Of a DNA stretch of 55,782 bases, positions 7,789 to 20,750 are shown piece by piece (the stretch's first letter is position 1; every line of letters begins with the position of its first letter). The notes beneath the pieces are model-generated. The model saw only the letters and a list, made by a program, of their open reading frames with translations. It was not told the origin of the DNA and ran no database searches. The position numbers and the translations under genes were made by a program. Where the stretch lies: assembly GCA_030528485.1 (NCBI GenBank), contig JAUMYU010000007.1, positions 1-55,782 on the forward strand, read 5' to 3'. The stretch comes from Comamonadaceae bacterium. Lineage in GTDB: Bacteria; Pseudomonadota; Gammaproteobacteria; Burkholderiales; Burkholderiaceae_C.

Positions 7789-7811
7789 AACCGCCCCCAG
7801 GCGGTTTTTTT
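7789..7811 (+). terminator. Terminator-like hairpin immediately upstream of an ABC transporter gene
   Basis: AACCGCC (7789-7795), loop CCCA, GGCGGTT (7800-7806) and a run of Ts to 7811. Its end is only 9 bases before the ATG at 7821, leaving no room for a normal ribosome site. It may end a short RNA or act as an attenuator. A TACACT -10-like hexamer lies at 7755-7760. Confidence 0.6.
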
Positions 7812-7820
7812 GTTCCCGCC

Positions 7821-8771
7821 ATGCCAGCAGCCGTTTCCTTCCAGTCCGTCAGTAAAACCTATGCCACGCCCGCCGGGCCGTTTCAGGCGTTGCGCGACAT
7901 CAATCTGGAGGTGCGCGAGGGCGAGTTTCTCGGCCTGCTCGGCCCCAATGGGGCGGGCAAGACGTCGCTGATTGGCATTTTGGGCGGGCTGGTGCGCCCC
8001 AGCGCGGGGACGGTGCGGGTGCAGGGTTTTGACGTGCAGCGCGAGCCGGCGCAAACGCGCCAGCGCCTGGGCATCGTGCCGCAGGAGCTGGTGTTCGACC
8101 CGTTTTTCTCCGTGCGCGAAACGCTGCGCTTCCAGTCCGGCTATTTCGGCATCCGCCGCAACGACGACTGGATCGACTCCCTGCTGCACCACCTGGGGCT
8201 GACGGACAAGGCCAATGCCAACATGCGCCAGCTCTCGGGCGGCATGAAGCGGCGGGTGATGGTGGCGCAGGCGCTGGTGCACAAGCCGCCGGTGATCGTG
8301 CTCGATGAGCCGACGGCCGGGGTGGATGTGGAGCTGCGCCAGATGCTGTGGCATTTCATCGAGCAGCTCAACCGCGAGGGCCATACGGTGCTGCTGACCA
8401 CGCATTACCTTGAGGAGGCCGAGGCGCTGTGCCAGCGCATTGCCATGCTGCGCGGCGGCCGCCTGATTGCGCTGGAGGAGACGGGCGATTTGCTCGCGCG
8501 GCTGAGCCAGAGCGTGTTGCAGTTCAAGACCCAGCAGGCGCTACCGCCCGCGTTGGCCGCGCGCGCCAGGGTGACGGGGCGCACGGTGCAAATCCCCACC
8601 GGCCAGGGGCAGGGCAGCGCGCAGGCGGTGGAGGAGATCCTCAACCAGTTGCGCCAGGCGGGCGTGCAGGTCGAGGAGATGGAAATCCGCCGCGCGCATC
8701 TGGAGGATGTGTTCATCGCCCTGATGCAGCAGGAGCGCCAGGATCAGGCTGCGCCAGCGGTGCAGGGGTAA
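7821..8771 (+). CDS. ABC transporter ATP-binding protein (ABC-2 exporter, YadG/NodI type)
   Basis: A 316-residue ATPase. Walker A is GPNGAGKTSLIG, the signature is LSGGMKRRVM, and Walker B is VIVLDEPTAGVD, followed by the H-loop TTHYLEE. About 70 residues after the nucleotide-binding domain form the C-terminal extension common in NodI/YadG-type exporters. It drives the permease encoded 117 bases downstream; the substrate is unknown. The start at 7821 is dictated by the first conserved strand (VSFQSVSKTY); no ribosome site is visible because a terminator-like hairpin occupies that position. An AT-rich repeat separates it from the permease gene. Confidence 0.9.
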   Translation: MPAAVSFQSVSKTYATPAGPFQALRDINLEVREGEFLGLLGPNGAGKTSLIGILGGLVRPSAGTVRVQGFDVQREPAQTRQRLGIVPQELVFDPFFSVRETLRFQSGYFGIRRNDDWIDSLLHHLGLTDKANANMRQLSGGMKRRVMVAQALVHKPPVIVLDEPTAGVDVELRQMLWHFIEQLNREGHTVLLTTHYLEEAEALCQRIAMLRGGRLIALEETGDLLARLSQSVLQFKTQQALPPALAARARVTGRTVQIPTGQGQGSAQAVEEILNQLRQAGVQVEEMEIRRAHLEDVFIALMQQERQDQAAPAVQG

Positions 8772-8784
8772 GTGCAAGTCCGAT

Positions 8785-8866
8785 TTTTTTCCATATCAAA
8801 GGAATAAAAATAAGCCTGTTTCGGCATGATGGTATTGATGATGTATTTCTTTTGATTTGTTTAATT
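8785..8866 (+). repeat. AT-rich intergenic repeat, copy 4
   Basis: About 82 bp. Left arm CATATCAAAGGAATAAAAA, core GCCTGTTTCGGCATGATGG, right arm TATTTCTTTTGATTTG. It lies between the ATPase and permease genes of one transporter, so it may alter their expression ratio. Confidence 0.85.
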
Positions 8867-8887
8867 GGTTTTATTGGTTGAAATGCT

Positions 8888-9748
8888 ATGTCTGAGCCAG
8901 TTTTGAAGGACGATGCCGCCGCCGTCGCCGCCCAGCGGCAAGCCAGCCTGGCCCTTGCGCCCGCGCAGCGCGCCACCTCCTGGCGCGCCACGTTGTGGGG
9001 CTGGTACACCCTGTTTCTCAAGGAAATCCTGCGCTTTTGGCGCGTGGCGCTGCAAACCATTGCGGCGCCGGTGCTCTCCACCGTGCTGTATTTGCTGATC
9101 TTCAACCACGTGCTCGCTGGCCGCGCCGAGGTGTACGGCGGCATGGCCTATGCGCGCTTTCTCATCCCGGGCCTTGCGATGATGGCGATTTTGAACAACG
9201 CCTTTGCCAACAGCTCCTCCAGCCTGATCCAGAGCAAGATCACCGGCAGCCTGACGTTTTTGCTGCTCACGCCGCTGTCGCACCGCGCCTGGTTTGCCGC
9301 CTATATCGCCTCGAGCATCCTGCGCGCGCTGGTGGTGGGCGCGTGCGTGCTGCTGGTCACGCCGTTTTTCACCGAGCTGCAATTGCCCCATCCATTCTGG
9401 GCGCTGGCCTTTGCCCTCATCGGCGCGGGGCTGCTGGGCACGCTGGGGCTGATTGCCGGGCTGTGGGCGGACAAGTTCGACCAGCTCGCCGCGTTCCAGA
9501 ACTTTCTCATCATGCCCATGACGTTTCTCTCCGGCGTGTTCTATTCCATCCACTCGCTGCCCGCGCTGTGGCAGCAAATCAGCCACCTCAACCCCTTCTT
9601 CTACCTGATCGACGGCTTTCGCTACGGCTTTCTCGGCCAGGGCGATTTCTCCCCCTGGCTAAGCCTGGGCATCACGCTGGCGGTCTGGGCCGCCACGGCC
9701 GCCCTGGCCCTGGGCATGCTTCGCAATGGCTATAAGATTCGCGGCTGA
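8888..9748 (+). CDS. ABC-2 type transporter permease (YadH/NodJ type)
   Basis: A 286-residue inner membrane protein with about six hydrophobic segments: after an N-terminal cytosolic stretch of 35 residues there are helices from about residue 55 (VLSTVLYLLIFNHVLAG) to the C-terminal helix ending in RNGYKIRG. The pattern FLIMPMTFLSGVFYSI in the fifth helix is characteristic of the ABC-2 exporter family. It pairs with the ATPase gene upstream. In gammaproteobacteria a related export pair is YadGH; the substrate is unknown. The gene precedes ibaG-murA on the same strand by 35 bases, so these may be co-transcribed. Confidence 0.9.
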   Translation: MSEPVLKDDAAAVAAQRQASLALAPAQRATSWRATLWGWYTLFLKEILRFWRVALQTIAAPVLSTVLYLLIFNHVLAGRAEVYGGMAYARFLIPGLAMMAILNNAFANSSSSLIQSKITGSLTFLLLTPLSHRAWFAAYIASSILRALVVGACVLLVTPFFTELQLPHPFWALAFALIGAGLLGTLGLIAGLWADKFDQLAAFQNFLIMPMTFLSGVFYSIHSLPALWQQISHLNPFFYLIDGFRYGFLGQGDFSPWLSLGITLAVWAATAALALGMLRNGYKIRG

Positions 9749-9783
9749 TTTTTTTCTCCCCCCCACACAGACTTTCATCCCCC

Positions 9784-10026
9784 ATGACCGCAGAAGAAAT
9801 CCGCGCCCTCATCGAGCAAGGCATTGCCTGCCAGCACATCGCGCTCGAGGGCGATGGCCGCCACTGGTTTGCCACCATTGTTTCGCCCGAATTCGAGGGG
9901 CTGATGCGCATCCAGCGGCACAAAAAGGTCTATGCCACCCTGGGCAACCGCATGCATACCGACGAGCTGCACGCCCTCTCCATGAAAACCCTCACGCCCG
10001 CCGAGTGGCAAGCCCAACAGGCCTAA
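9784..10026 (+). CDS. ibaG: BolA/IbaG family protein
   Basis: An 80-residue protein with the class II KH-like BolA fold. It starts [13 protein letters not shown], then [11 protein letters not shown], and the conserved HKKVYATLG segment follows. Members bind [2Fe-2S] with monothiol glutaredoxins and affect cell shape and acid stress. The position directly before murA (22 bases) is the same as for ibaG in E. coli, which supports IbaG rather than BolA itself. The role is inferred from family and context. Confidence 0.9.
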   Translation: MTAEEIRALIEQGIACQHIALEGDGRHWFATIVSPEFEGLMRIQRHKKVYATLGNRMHTDELHALSMKTLTPAEWQAQQA

Positions 10027-10048
10027 CCGCCCCGGGAGTAAGCGACGC

Positions 10049-11365
<1,317 letters not shown>

Positions 11366-11424
11366 CACTGCCCAAGCGCGTGGCTGCCCAGGCGCTGGAT
11401 AGCCTGCAAGGCGGAAAGCCATTG

Positions 11425-11498
11425 GTTTTTTAATCGAAAGAAAATCGGCTTGATGCCCATCAAGCCGAAACAAGGTTGTTTTATTTCCTTTGATTTGT
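11425..11498 (-). repeat. AT-rich intergenic repeat, copy 5 (perfect inner stem)
   Basis: About 74 bp ending one base before the next ATG. It contains a perfect 10-base stem, CGGCTTGATG (11446-11455) with CATCAAGCCG (11458-11467). The right arm is TTATTTCCTTTGATTTG. Read on the minus strand it has the family core CCTTGTTTCGGC. Confidence 0.85.
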
Positions 11499-11499
11499 C

Positions 11500-12696
11500 A
11501 TGACTGCCGCCCAGCCCGCCGCCCCGGCCACCTTTTCCACCCCCGCCATTGCATCGCGTCTGCCCGGCGTGGGCACGACGATTTTTTCCGTCATGTCGGC
11601 GCTGGCCGCCCAGCATCAGGCCGTCAACCTCGGCCAGGGCTTTCCCGATTTCGATTGCGATGCGGCGCTGGTCGATGCCGTGGCCCAGGCCATGCGCGAC
11701 GGGCACAACCAATACCCGCCCATGCCCGGCGTGCCCGCCCTGCGCCAGGCCATCGCCGCCCAAATGCAGGCGCTCTACGGCCATGCGTACGACGCCGAGC
11801 GCGAGATCACCATCACCGCCGGGGCCACGCAAGCCATCCTCACCACCTTGCTCTGCTGCGCCGGGCCGGGCGATGAAGTCATCGTGCTCGAACCCTGCTA
11901 CGACTGCTACCTGCCCGCCATCGCCCTGGCCGGGGCCACCGCCGTGCGCGTGCCGCTCACGCCCGGGAGTTTTCGGCCCGATTTCGACCGCATCGCCGCC
12001 GCGCTGGGGTCGCGCACGCGCGCGCTCATCCTCAACACCCCGCACAACCCCAGCGGCACCGTCTGGAGCGCGGCCGACATGCAGCGCCTGGCCGAGCTGC
12101 TGGCGCCCACCAATGCGCTGCTCATCAGCGACGAGGTGTACGAGCACATGGTGTACGCCCCGCTGCGGCACGAAAGCGTGGCGCGCCACTCGGCGCTGGC
12201 CGCGCGCGCGTTCGTGATTGGCAGCTTTGGCAAGACTTTTCACGTCACCGGCTGGAAGGTGGGCTACGTCGCCGCCCCCGCGCCCCTGAGCGCGGAGCTG
12301 CGCAAAGTGCACCAGTTCAACGTCTTTACCGTCAACACCCCCATGCAGCACGGGCTGGCGGCGTATTTGCGCGATCCGGCCCCGTATCTGAACCTGCCCG
12401 CGTTTTACGCCGCCAAGCGCGATGCCTTCCGCGCCGGGCTGGCGCAAACGCGCTTTCGCCTGCTGCCCTGCGAGGGCACTTACTTCCAGTGCGCCAGCAT
12501 CGCCGAGCTGGCCGTGCCCGAGCGCGACTTGCCCGAAGACCAGTTCTGCCAATGGCTGACGTGCGAAATCGGCGTGGCGGCCATCCCCCTTTCGGCCTTT
12601 TACGCCGATGGCTTCGACCAGAAAGTGGTGCGCTTTTGCTTTGCCAAGCAAGAGGCCACGCTGGCCGAGGCGCTGCGGCGCCTGGCGCGCTTGTAA
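11500..12696 (+). CDS. Class I/II PLP-dependent aminotransferase (methionine aminotransferase-like)
   Basis: 398 residues, fold type I aminotransferase. The PLP lysine is Lys245 in GSFGKTFHVTGWKVGY; other landmarks are NLGQGFPDFD (43-52), NTPHNPSG (179-186) and DEVYEHM (211-217). The pattern resembles E. coli YbdL (MtnE-like), which prefers methionine, His and Phe, and the kynurenine aminotransferase group, so a keto-methylthiobutyrate/methionine reaction is a reasonable guess. The start ATG follows an AT-rich repeat with no obvious ribosome site, only TTTGATTTG, so this leader may be weak or the messenger may start close to the ATG. Confidence 0.88.
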   Translation: MTAAQPAAPATFSTPAIASRLPGVGTTIFSVMSALAAQHQAVNLGQGFPDFDCDAALVDAVAQAMRDGHNQYPPMPGVPALRQAIAAQMQALYGHAYDAEREITITAGATQAILTTLLCCAGPGDEVIVLEPCYDCYLPAIALAGATAVRVPLTPGSFRPDFDRIAAALGSRTRALILNTPHNPSGTVWSAADMQRLAELLAPTNALLISDEVYEHMVYAPLRHESVARHSALAARAFVIGSFGKTFHVTGWKVGYVAAPAPLSAELRKVHQFNVFTVNTPMQHGLAAYLRDPAPYLNLPAFYAAKRDAFRAGLAQTRFRLLPCEGTYFQCASIAELAVPERDLPEDQFCQWLTCEIGVAAIPLSAFYADGFDQKVVRFCFAKQEATLAEALRRLARL

Positions 12697-12714
12697 AAAG
12701 CGCGGCCATGCTTT

Positions 12715-12794
12715 TATTTCTATTTCAAGAGAAATAAATCATGCCTGTTTCGGCATGATGGTATTGAAGTTGATTTTCTTTTGATTGGATATTT
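12715..12794 (+). repeat. AT-rich intergenic repeat, copy 6
   Basis: About 80 bp between the convergent aminotransferase and glpK genes. Left arm TATTTCAAGAGAAATAAA, stem CATGCC (12740-12745) with GGCATG (12752-12757), right arm TGATTTTCTTTTGATTGG. Confidence 0.85.
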
Positions 12795-12811
12795 GGCGGC
12801 CAAGGCCACGC

Positions 12812-14308
<1,497 letters not shown>

Positions 14309-14333
14309 GCAACGGGCGGTGGGCTTGTTGGTT

Positions 14334-14876
14334 TTATTTCTTGACGGGAATGGGCATGGCGCGGTCGATGGGCACGGCGGTGACGCTGTTTTGCGGCGAG
14401 CCGTCGATCAGCTTGTCCGAATAGGTCAGATAGACCAGGGTGTTGCGATCGACGTCGACCATGCGCACGACGCGCAGGCGCTTGAACAGGATGGACATGC
14501 GCTCGCTGAACACCTGCTCTTGCAGCGGCAGCTCCTTGTCGATGCGCACGGGGCCGACCTGGCGGCAGGAGATGGAGGCTTCGGCGCGGTCTTCGGCCAG
14601 GCCCAGCGAGCCTTTGATGCCGCCGGTGCGCGCGCGCGAGACGTAGCAGCTCACGCCTTGCACGGCGGGGTCGTCATAGGCCTCCACCGCAATATCGTGG
14701 TCGCGCCCGATGAGGATGAAAGCGGTATCCACCGTGCCGATGAGCTGGCCCTTGGCCTGGGCGGCGGCGGGGGCGGTGAAGGTCGCTGCGCCCAGCGCGA
14801 GGCACAGCGCGCCAGCGGCCAGCGCGAAGGGGCGGCGGCAAAGCGGGGAAAGCAAGGGAAGGGCGGACAGGGGCAT
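14334..14876 (-). CDS. creA: CreA family exported protein
   Basis: 180 residues from ATG 14876. It has a long N-terminal signal region with the hydrophobic stretch [17 protein letters not shown] and an A-A-A-Q cleavage site near residue 40. The mature part matches the CreA family: [28 protein letters not shown], then [26 protein letters not shown], and it ends PVKK. The family is widespread in proteobacteria but its function is not known. The two cysteines in VSCYVS and SISCRQ may form a disulfide in the periplasm. The stop is 25 bases upstream of the glpK start, so co-transcription is likely. Confidence 0.9.
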   Translation of the reverse strand: MPLSALPLLSPLCRRPFALAAGALCLALGAATFTAPAAAQAKGQLIGTVDTAFILIGRDHDIAVEAYDDPAVQGVSCYVSRARTGGIKGSLGLAEDRAEASISCRQVGPVRIDKELPLQEQVFSERMSILFKRLRVVRMVDVDRNTLVYLTYSDKLIDGSPQNSVTAVPIDRAMPIPVKK

Positions 14877-15099
14877 GGGGTAGGGCCTTTGAAATTGCAA
14901 AGCCCGCCATCGTAGCGGCCCTGCGGGCCAGTCGCATGCGCTGCCGCGCGCCATCGGGGCGTTCAATGGCCCAATCGCAGTTCTTGCATACACTTGCCGT
15001 TGTCGTTGGTGGTGGATGGATGGCGTTGCTTGTCCATCATGAAGGGCAGGGTTTTTTCAGCTCTGGCCCGTGCCTGCCCGGATGTTGTTGACTGCATTT

Positions 15100-16152
15100 A
15101 TGTCCCCGTCGCCCGATTATTCCTTCGCCTATGCCAGCCCGCGCCAGCGGGCGTGGCGCCGATTCAAGCGCAACCGCCTGGGGTATGGGAGCTTTGTGCT
15201 GTTTGCCCTGATGCTGGCGCTCAGCCTGATGGCGGAGCTGCTCTCCAACGACAAGCCTTTGCTGATGCGCTATGAGGGCCAGTATTACTTTCCCGTGTTC
15301 CAGACCTACCCGGAGACGCAGTTTGGCGGGCAGTTCGATACCGAGGCCGATTACCTCGACCCCTTCATCGCGCAGCGCATCCACAGCGGCAGCAACTGGG
15401 CCATTTTTCCGCCCAATCGTTACGGCGCGGGCACCATCAACTACCACAGCAGCGCGCCCGACCCGGCGCCCCCCTCGCGCCAGAACTGGCTGGGCACGGA
15501 CGACCGCGGCCGCGACTTGCTGGCGCAATTGCTCTACGGCTTTCGCATCAGCGTGCTGTTCGCCCTGGCGCTGACGGCCATTGGCGTGCTGCTCGGGGTG
15601 CTGGCCGGGGCGGTGCAGGGCTTTTTTGCGGGCAAGGTGGATTTGGCGGGGCAGCGCTTTATCGAGGTTTGGGGCTCCATGCCCGAGCTGTATTTGCTCA
15701 TCACCCTCAGCGCGATTTTTCAGCCCAGCGTGGGCTTGCTGCTGCTGATCCTCAGCCTGTTTGGCTGGATGGGGTTGTCGGACTACGTGCGCGCCGAATT
15801 CTTGCGCAACCGCCAACTCGATTACGTGCGCGCGGCGCGGGCGCTGGGCGTGGGCAACTGGCGCCTCATGACGCGCCACATCCTGCCCAACAGCATGACG
15901 CCGGTGGTGACGTTTCTGCCCTTTCGCATGGGCGCGGCCATCACCTCTTTGGTGGCGCTGGATTTTCTGGGCCTGGGCGTGCCGCCGGGCACGCCGTCGC
16001 TGGGCGCGCTGCTCAACCAGGGCAAAAGCAATCTGGACGCCTGGTGGATTGGCGTTTTCACCTTCGCCGTCATGGTGTTGACGCTGCTGCTGCTGACGCT
16101 GATGGGCGATGCGCTGCGCGACGCGCTCGATCCCCGCAAGGCCGATGCGTAA
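15100..16152 (+). CDS. yejE: Peptide ABC transporter permease YejE
   Basis: A 350-residue inner membrane permease of the dipeptide/oligopeptide family. It has an N-terminal cytosolic part (SPRQRAWRRFKRNR, the typical start of YejE and OppC), helix 1, a long periplasmic loop (residues about 50-140, NYHSSAPDPAPPSRQNWLG), and then the core with the EAA-type loop EFLRNRQLDYVRAARALG. YejABEF takes up peptides such as microcin C in E. coli. Here only yejE and yejF are present; yejA and yejB are not upstream. ATG 15100 (MSPSPDYSF) fits the family N-terminus; an in-frame ATG at 15070 is possible. Confidence 0.92.
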   Translation: MSPSPDYSFAYASPRQRAWRRFKRNRLGYGSFVLFALMLALSLMAELLSNDKPLLMRYEGQYYFPVFQTYPETQFGGQFDTEADYLDPFIAQRIHSGSNWAIFPPNRYGAGTINYHSSAPDPAPPSRQNWLGTDDRGRDLLAQLLYGFRISVLFALALTAIGVLLGVLAGAVQGFFAGKVDLAGQRFIEVWGSMPELYLLITLSAIFQPSVGLLLLILSLFGWMGLSDYVRAEFLRNRQLDYVRAARALGVGNWRLMTRHILPNSMTPVVTFLPFRMGAAITSLVALDFLGLGVPPGTPSLGALLNQGKSNLDAWWIGVFTFAVMVLTLLLLTLMGDALRDALDPRKADA

Positions 16153-16156
16153 GCTC

Positions 16157-16235
16157 AATTTCATATCAAGGGAAAACGCAAACAATGCCTGTATTGCCGA
16201 AAACGGGTGGTATTTTTTCTTATTGAATTGTAATA
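16157..16235 (-). repeat. AT-rich intergenic repeat, copy 7a (reverse orientation)
   Basis: First of two tandem copies between yejE and yejF. Left arm CATATCAAGGGAAAAC, right arm TTTTCTTATTGAATTGTAAT. The core on the minus strand is CCGTTTTCGGCAATACAGG. Confidence 0.75.
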
Positions 16236-16315
16236 TGATTGCATATCAAGCGAAATTCAATGCTCCAGCCATCATGCCGAAAACCGGCTTTTTTGTTTCT
16301 TTTGATCTGCAATCA
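16236..16315 (-). repeat. AT-rich intergenic repeat, copy 7b (reverse orientation)
   Basis: Second tandem copy, same orientation as 7a. Left arm TTGCATATCAAGCGAAATT, right arm GTTTCTTTTGATCTGCAAT. The core on the minus strand is CCGGTTTTCGGCATGATGG. Confidence 0.8.
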
Positions 16316-16365
16316 AGCCATCTTCACCCAGGCGGAGCAGGCGCTTGGCTGCCAGTGAGGTCGGC

Positions 16366-17997
<1,632 letters not shown>

Positions 17998-18006
<9 letters not shown>

Positions 18007-18525
18007 GCCAAGCCGCTTGGCAAAGGCGTCAACGCGCTGCCAATCGGTGAATTCCGCAGTGGTGCGCAAGTCCGTCGGGCCGTTGGTCATCCACATGATG
18101 AAGCGGATGATGAGCTTGTCGGCCAGGCGATAGCGGGGGTAGTCGATCTTGCCCGCAAACACATCCGTCAATTGCGGGCGCCATGCCGTTTGGGCGAAAA
18201 ACTTGCGCACGTAAGGGTTGGTTTCGGCCTGGTTTTTCTCGGGCTTGCGCGCGACGAGGTTGACGGAAAAAAACGCGCTGGGCACGCGTTCGAGCGCGTC
18301 CAGATGGCGCGCAACAAACTCGAACACCGAGCGGCGGTGCTTGCCGTAGCGGATGCTGGCGGCGATGGCGATGGCGTCGAATGCGGCCAAATCCGGCAGC
18401 GGTTCGGCCGTGATGCTGGCCAGCGTGGCGCTGTGCCCCTGGGCCTGGAGCCGGGCCTGGATGTGGCGGCAGATGTGCAGGGTGTGCCCATCAACGGTGG
18501 AGTAAAGCAAAAGAATGGCGGCCAT
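17998..18525 (-). CDS. hemG: Protoporphyrinogen IX dehydrogenase (menaquinone/flavodoxin-type) HemG
   Basis: A 175-residue flavodoxin-like protein. HemG oxidises protoporphyrinogen IX to protoporphyrin IX with quinone as acceptor, so haem can be made without oxygen, which fits a nitrate-respiring cell. The FMN-binding loop is at the start (YSTVDGHTLHIC), followed by AIAASIRYGKH and the extended insertion FFAQTAWRPQLTDVFAGKIDYPRY, which distinguishes HemG from short flavodoxins. ATG 18525 gives the family N-terminus; a longer frame to 18582 is possible. The 3' end overlaps yejF on the other strand by 9 bases. Confidence 0.92.
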
Positions 18526-18571
18526 GCGAGAGGGGGGCGAGGCAGGGGCTGCAACAGGGCGGATGCGTTGT

Positions 18572-18653
18572 TTTTTTATCAATCAATAGGAAACAAAATA
18601 ACCTTGTTTTGGCAATATGGATATGGTTTTTATTTTCCTTTGATTGGTTGTTT
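18572..18653 (+). repeat. AT-rich intergenic repeat, copy 8
   Basis: About 82 bp. Left arm TTATCAATCAATAGGAAAC, core CCTTGTTTTGGCAATATGG, right arm TTATTTTCCTTTGATTGG. It lies between two minus-strand genes. Confidence 0.85.
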
Positions 18654-18668
18654 CGGGTTTTTGGCTGA

Positions 18669-20642
18669 TTACTGCCGGGCATATTCGCGGATGGCTTCGT
18701 AAAAGACGTTGGAGCCATCGGCGCTGTTGCCTGCCTCCAGGCGCATGCGCGCCACGGCGTTGGAGGTGGGATCCTGCAAATACTGCGGCGGGATGATGGA
18801 GAAGTAATACGGGCTGAGGAAATGCGCCCCCGCGTTGTAGTGGTGGGCGATGGCGGCGCGGGCGCTGCGGGCGTCTTTCCACTGCTGGGGGTGGAACTCG
18901 GGGATGCCGTAGCCGCCCTCCTGTGGCGCCAGGCGCTGGAGGAAGTCCTGCGTCCAGGGCGACCAGGCGCCTGCGCCGTAGAGGTTGAAGCCGGGCTTCC
19001 AAGGCGTATCGGCGGCTACGCTGCCTTGCGTGGCAAAGAGGTTTTCGTTCCAGCTTGAGTTGAGCTCGGGCACGATCTGGTGCGAGAACAGCAGGCTGGC
19101 GTCGTAGCCAATCTCCACCGCCCAGTCGTAGATCTGCTGCATGTACGCGCGCACCTGTGCCTGGCGAAAGAGGTTCCAGTCCCGCGCGGCGGGGTTGAAG
19201 GCCACCTTCATGTCCCAGGCGGGGCTGTCGAGGTAATGGCGCTTGCCGGCCTTGGCCCGCTGTGGGCAGCGCAGGGGTTTGTCGCGCATGCTGGTGAACA
19301 CGCGGTGCTTGTCGCTGAAATCCAGCGGCGCATCGGCCCCGGCAGCGGGCGCGGGGCGCAGCACTTCGATCACGCGCTCGTCCATCAGGCACTCATGCGC
19401 GCCCTGGGCGTGGGTGATGCTGACCATGTGCCGCCCGGCGGGCAGGCGGTCAAAGGGCAAATTCATGCGAAAGCCCACGGCAGGGGTGGCAATGTCCTCC
19501 ACGGCGCGGTACACATCCAGCCGGTTCAGGCCCCATTGGGCGGGGCCGATGTATTGCCCGTCCAGGTACACGCGCAGGGCTTCGGTCGTGCCGCTGGCGT
19601 CCCAGAACCAGCCGTGCACGGGCACGCTGCCCTGGGCATAGCCGTCGTAATGGGCCAAAAGCGGCGTTTGCGGCTGGGCGCGGAAGTTGCCCGCTGGCGC
19701 GGCAACGGCGTCAAAGGAAGGCAAGGCGCTGCCCCAGGCCTGGTTGAGTGCATCAATGCTGCCGTAGCGCCGGGCCAGCCAGGCGCGAAACTGCTGCTGG
19801 GAGGCGGGGCTGTAATCGGTTACCACGGGCTGGGCGAATTCGCCCATGCCATCTTCAAAGCCCTGGTAGAACTGGTGCGTTTCGCCGCCCAGAAAGATGG
19901 CGACGATCTTGCGCCGGTGCTCGGGCGCCAGCGCCTGCACCATCTGGTGGATGTGCGCCAGGGCCTGGCGTTTGTAGTGGTTGACGGCAATGGCCCCATC
20001 CGTTTGCAGGGTGTAGGGGACGATGGGGTAGGAGAAATAGCTCAGCGTGGCGGGCTTGAGGTCGGGGAACAGGGCCAGGTTGGCCGCCTCCTGGCTCAGC
20101 TTCTGGGGCAGCGTGCCTTGGGTATCGAAGTGGGTGGAGGACAGGTACAAGGCCACGGGGCGGTCGAGCTTTTCCACCAGGCGCAGTTGGCAGGCAAAGC
20201 CCCCCGCATCGAAAGCCCAGCCCTGGCCGTCACTTTCGGGTTTGAACAGGCTCAGCAGCTTGGTGGTAATGACATAGCCGGCCTGGATTTTCCCTTGCGC
20301 GCCGCCAGGCTCAATGGATTCGAGCAAATGCTGGAGATGGGTGGCGTTGTCGAAGTTCTGGCGCACCAAATCGGCCTTGAGGGCATCGCTGGTGTCGTTT
20401 TCGGGACAGTAATCCAGCCCCTCAACCGTCAGCAGCAGATACATCGGCTGCGCGCGCTCTGCCAGGGCGGGGATGGGGACGGACTTGGCTGGATTCTCTG
20501 AAACCGCAACGGGCCGCTGTGGCGCAGCATGGTGATCGGAGGCGGGAATGACTTTCAGCCAGCCCCAGGCTGAAAGGCCGACCAGGGCCGATGTGGCAAG
20601 GGCGAGCAAGGAGAGGCGGCAAGCGGGGGCGCAGTGGGACAT
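18669..20642 (-). CDS. Membrane-anchored protein resembling GH42-type glycoside hydrolases
   Basis: 657 residues from ATG 20642. Residues about 10-27 are a hydrophobic signal or anchor (LSLLALATSALVGLSAWGW). The core has a TIM-barrel-like region: a stretch near residue 275 reads YSPASQQQFRAWLARRYG, followed by DALNQAWG, a signature seen in GH42 beta-galactosidases next to the acid/base residue. A probable beta-sandwich insert of about 100 residues (LRVYLDGQYIGPAQWGLNRL, then LPAGRHMVSITHAQG) splits the barrel. The catalytic glutamates cannot be assigned with confidence; GGETHQF and VPELNSSWNEN are candidates. It is not a normal beta-galactosidase and may act on a surface glycan. No sugar transporter is nearby. 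Confidence 0.6.
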   Translation of the reverse strand: MSHCAPACRLSLLALATSALVGLSAWGWLKVIPASDHHAAPQRPVAVSENPAKSVPIPALAERAQPMYLLLTVEGLDYCPENDTSDALKADLVRQNFDNATHLQHLLESIEPGGAQGKIQAGYVITTKLLSLFKPESDGQGWAFDAGGFACQLRLVEKLDRPVALYLSSTHFDTQGTLPQKLSQEAANLALFPDLKPATLSYFSYPIVPYTLQTDGAIAVNHYKRQALAHIHQMVQALAPEHRRKIVAIFLGGETHQFYQGFEDGMGEFAQPVVTDYSPASQQQFRAWLARRYGSIDALNQAWGSALPSFDAVAAPAGNFRAQPQTPLLAHYDGYAQGSVPVHGWFWDASGTTEALRVYLDGQYIGPAQWGLNRLDVYRAVEDIATPAVGFRMNLPFDRLPAGRHMVSITHAQGAHECLMDERVIEVLRPAPAAGADAPLDFSDKHRVFTSMRDKPLRCPQRAKAGKRHYLDSPAWDMKVAFNPAARDWNLFRQAQVRAYMQQIYDWAVEIGYDASLLFSHQIVPELNSSWNENLFATQGSVAADTPWKPGFNLYGAGAWSPWTQDFLQRLAPQEGGYGIPEFHPQQWKDARSARAAIAHHYNAGAHFLSPYYFSIIPPQYLQDPTSNAVARMRLEAGNSADGSNVFYEAIREYARQ

Positions 20643-20750
20643 GGCAAGAGGCAGGCAAAGGCTGAAAACGAGAAGGCGGCGATTGTCCCCCCAAACACGA
20701 TTGCGCCAGAGCGCGGCCAAGGCCGTGGACAGGCCCTTGGCCTCTCAGCG

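Noticed and set aside
14309-14333. GGTTTTATTTCTTGA between glpK and creA as a repeat copy
   Set aside because: It resembles only one arm of the repeat family; no matching second arm or core is present.
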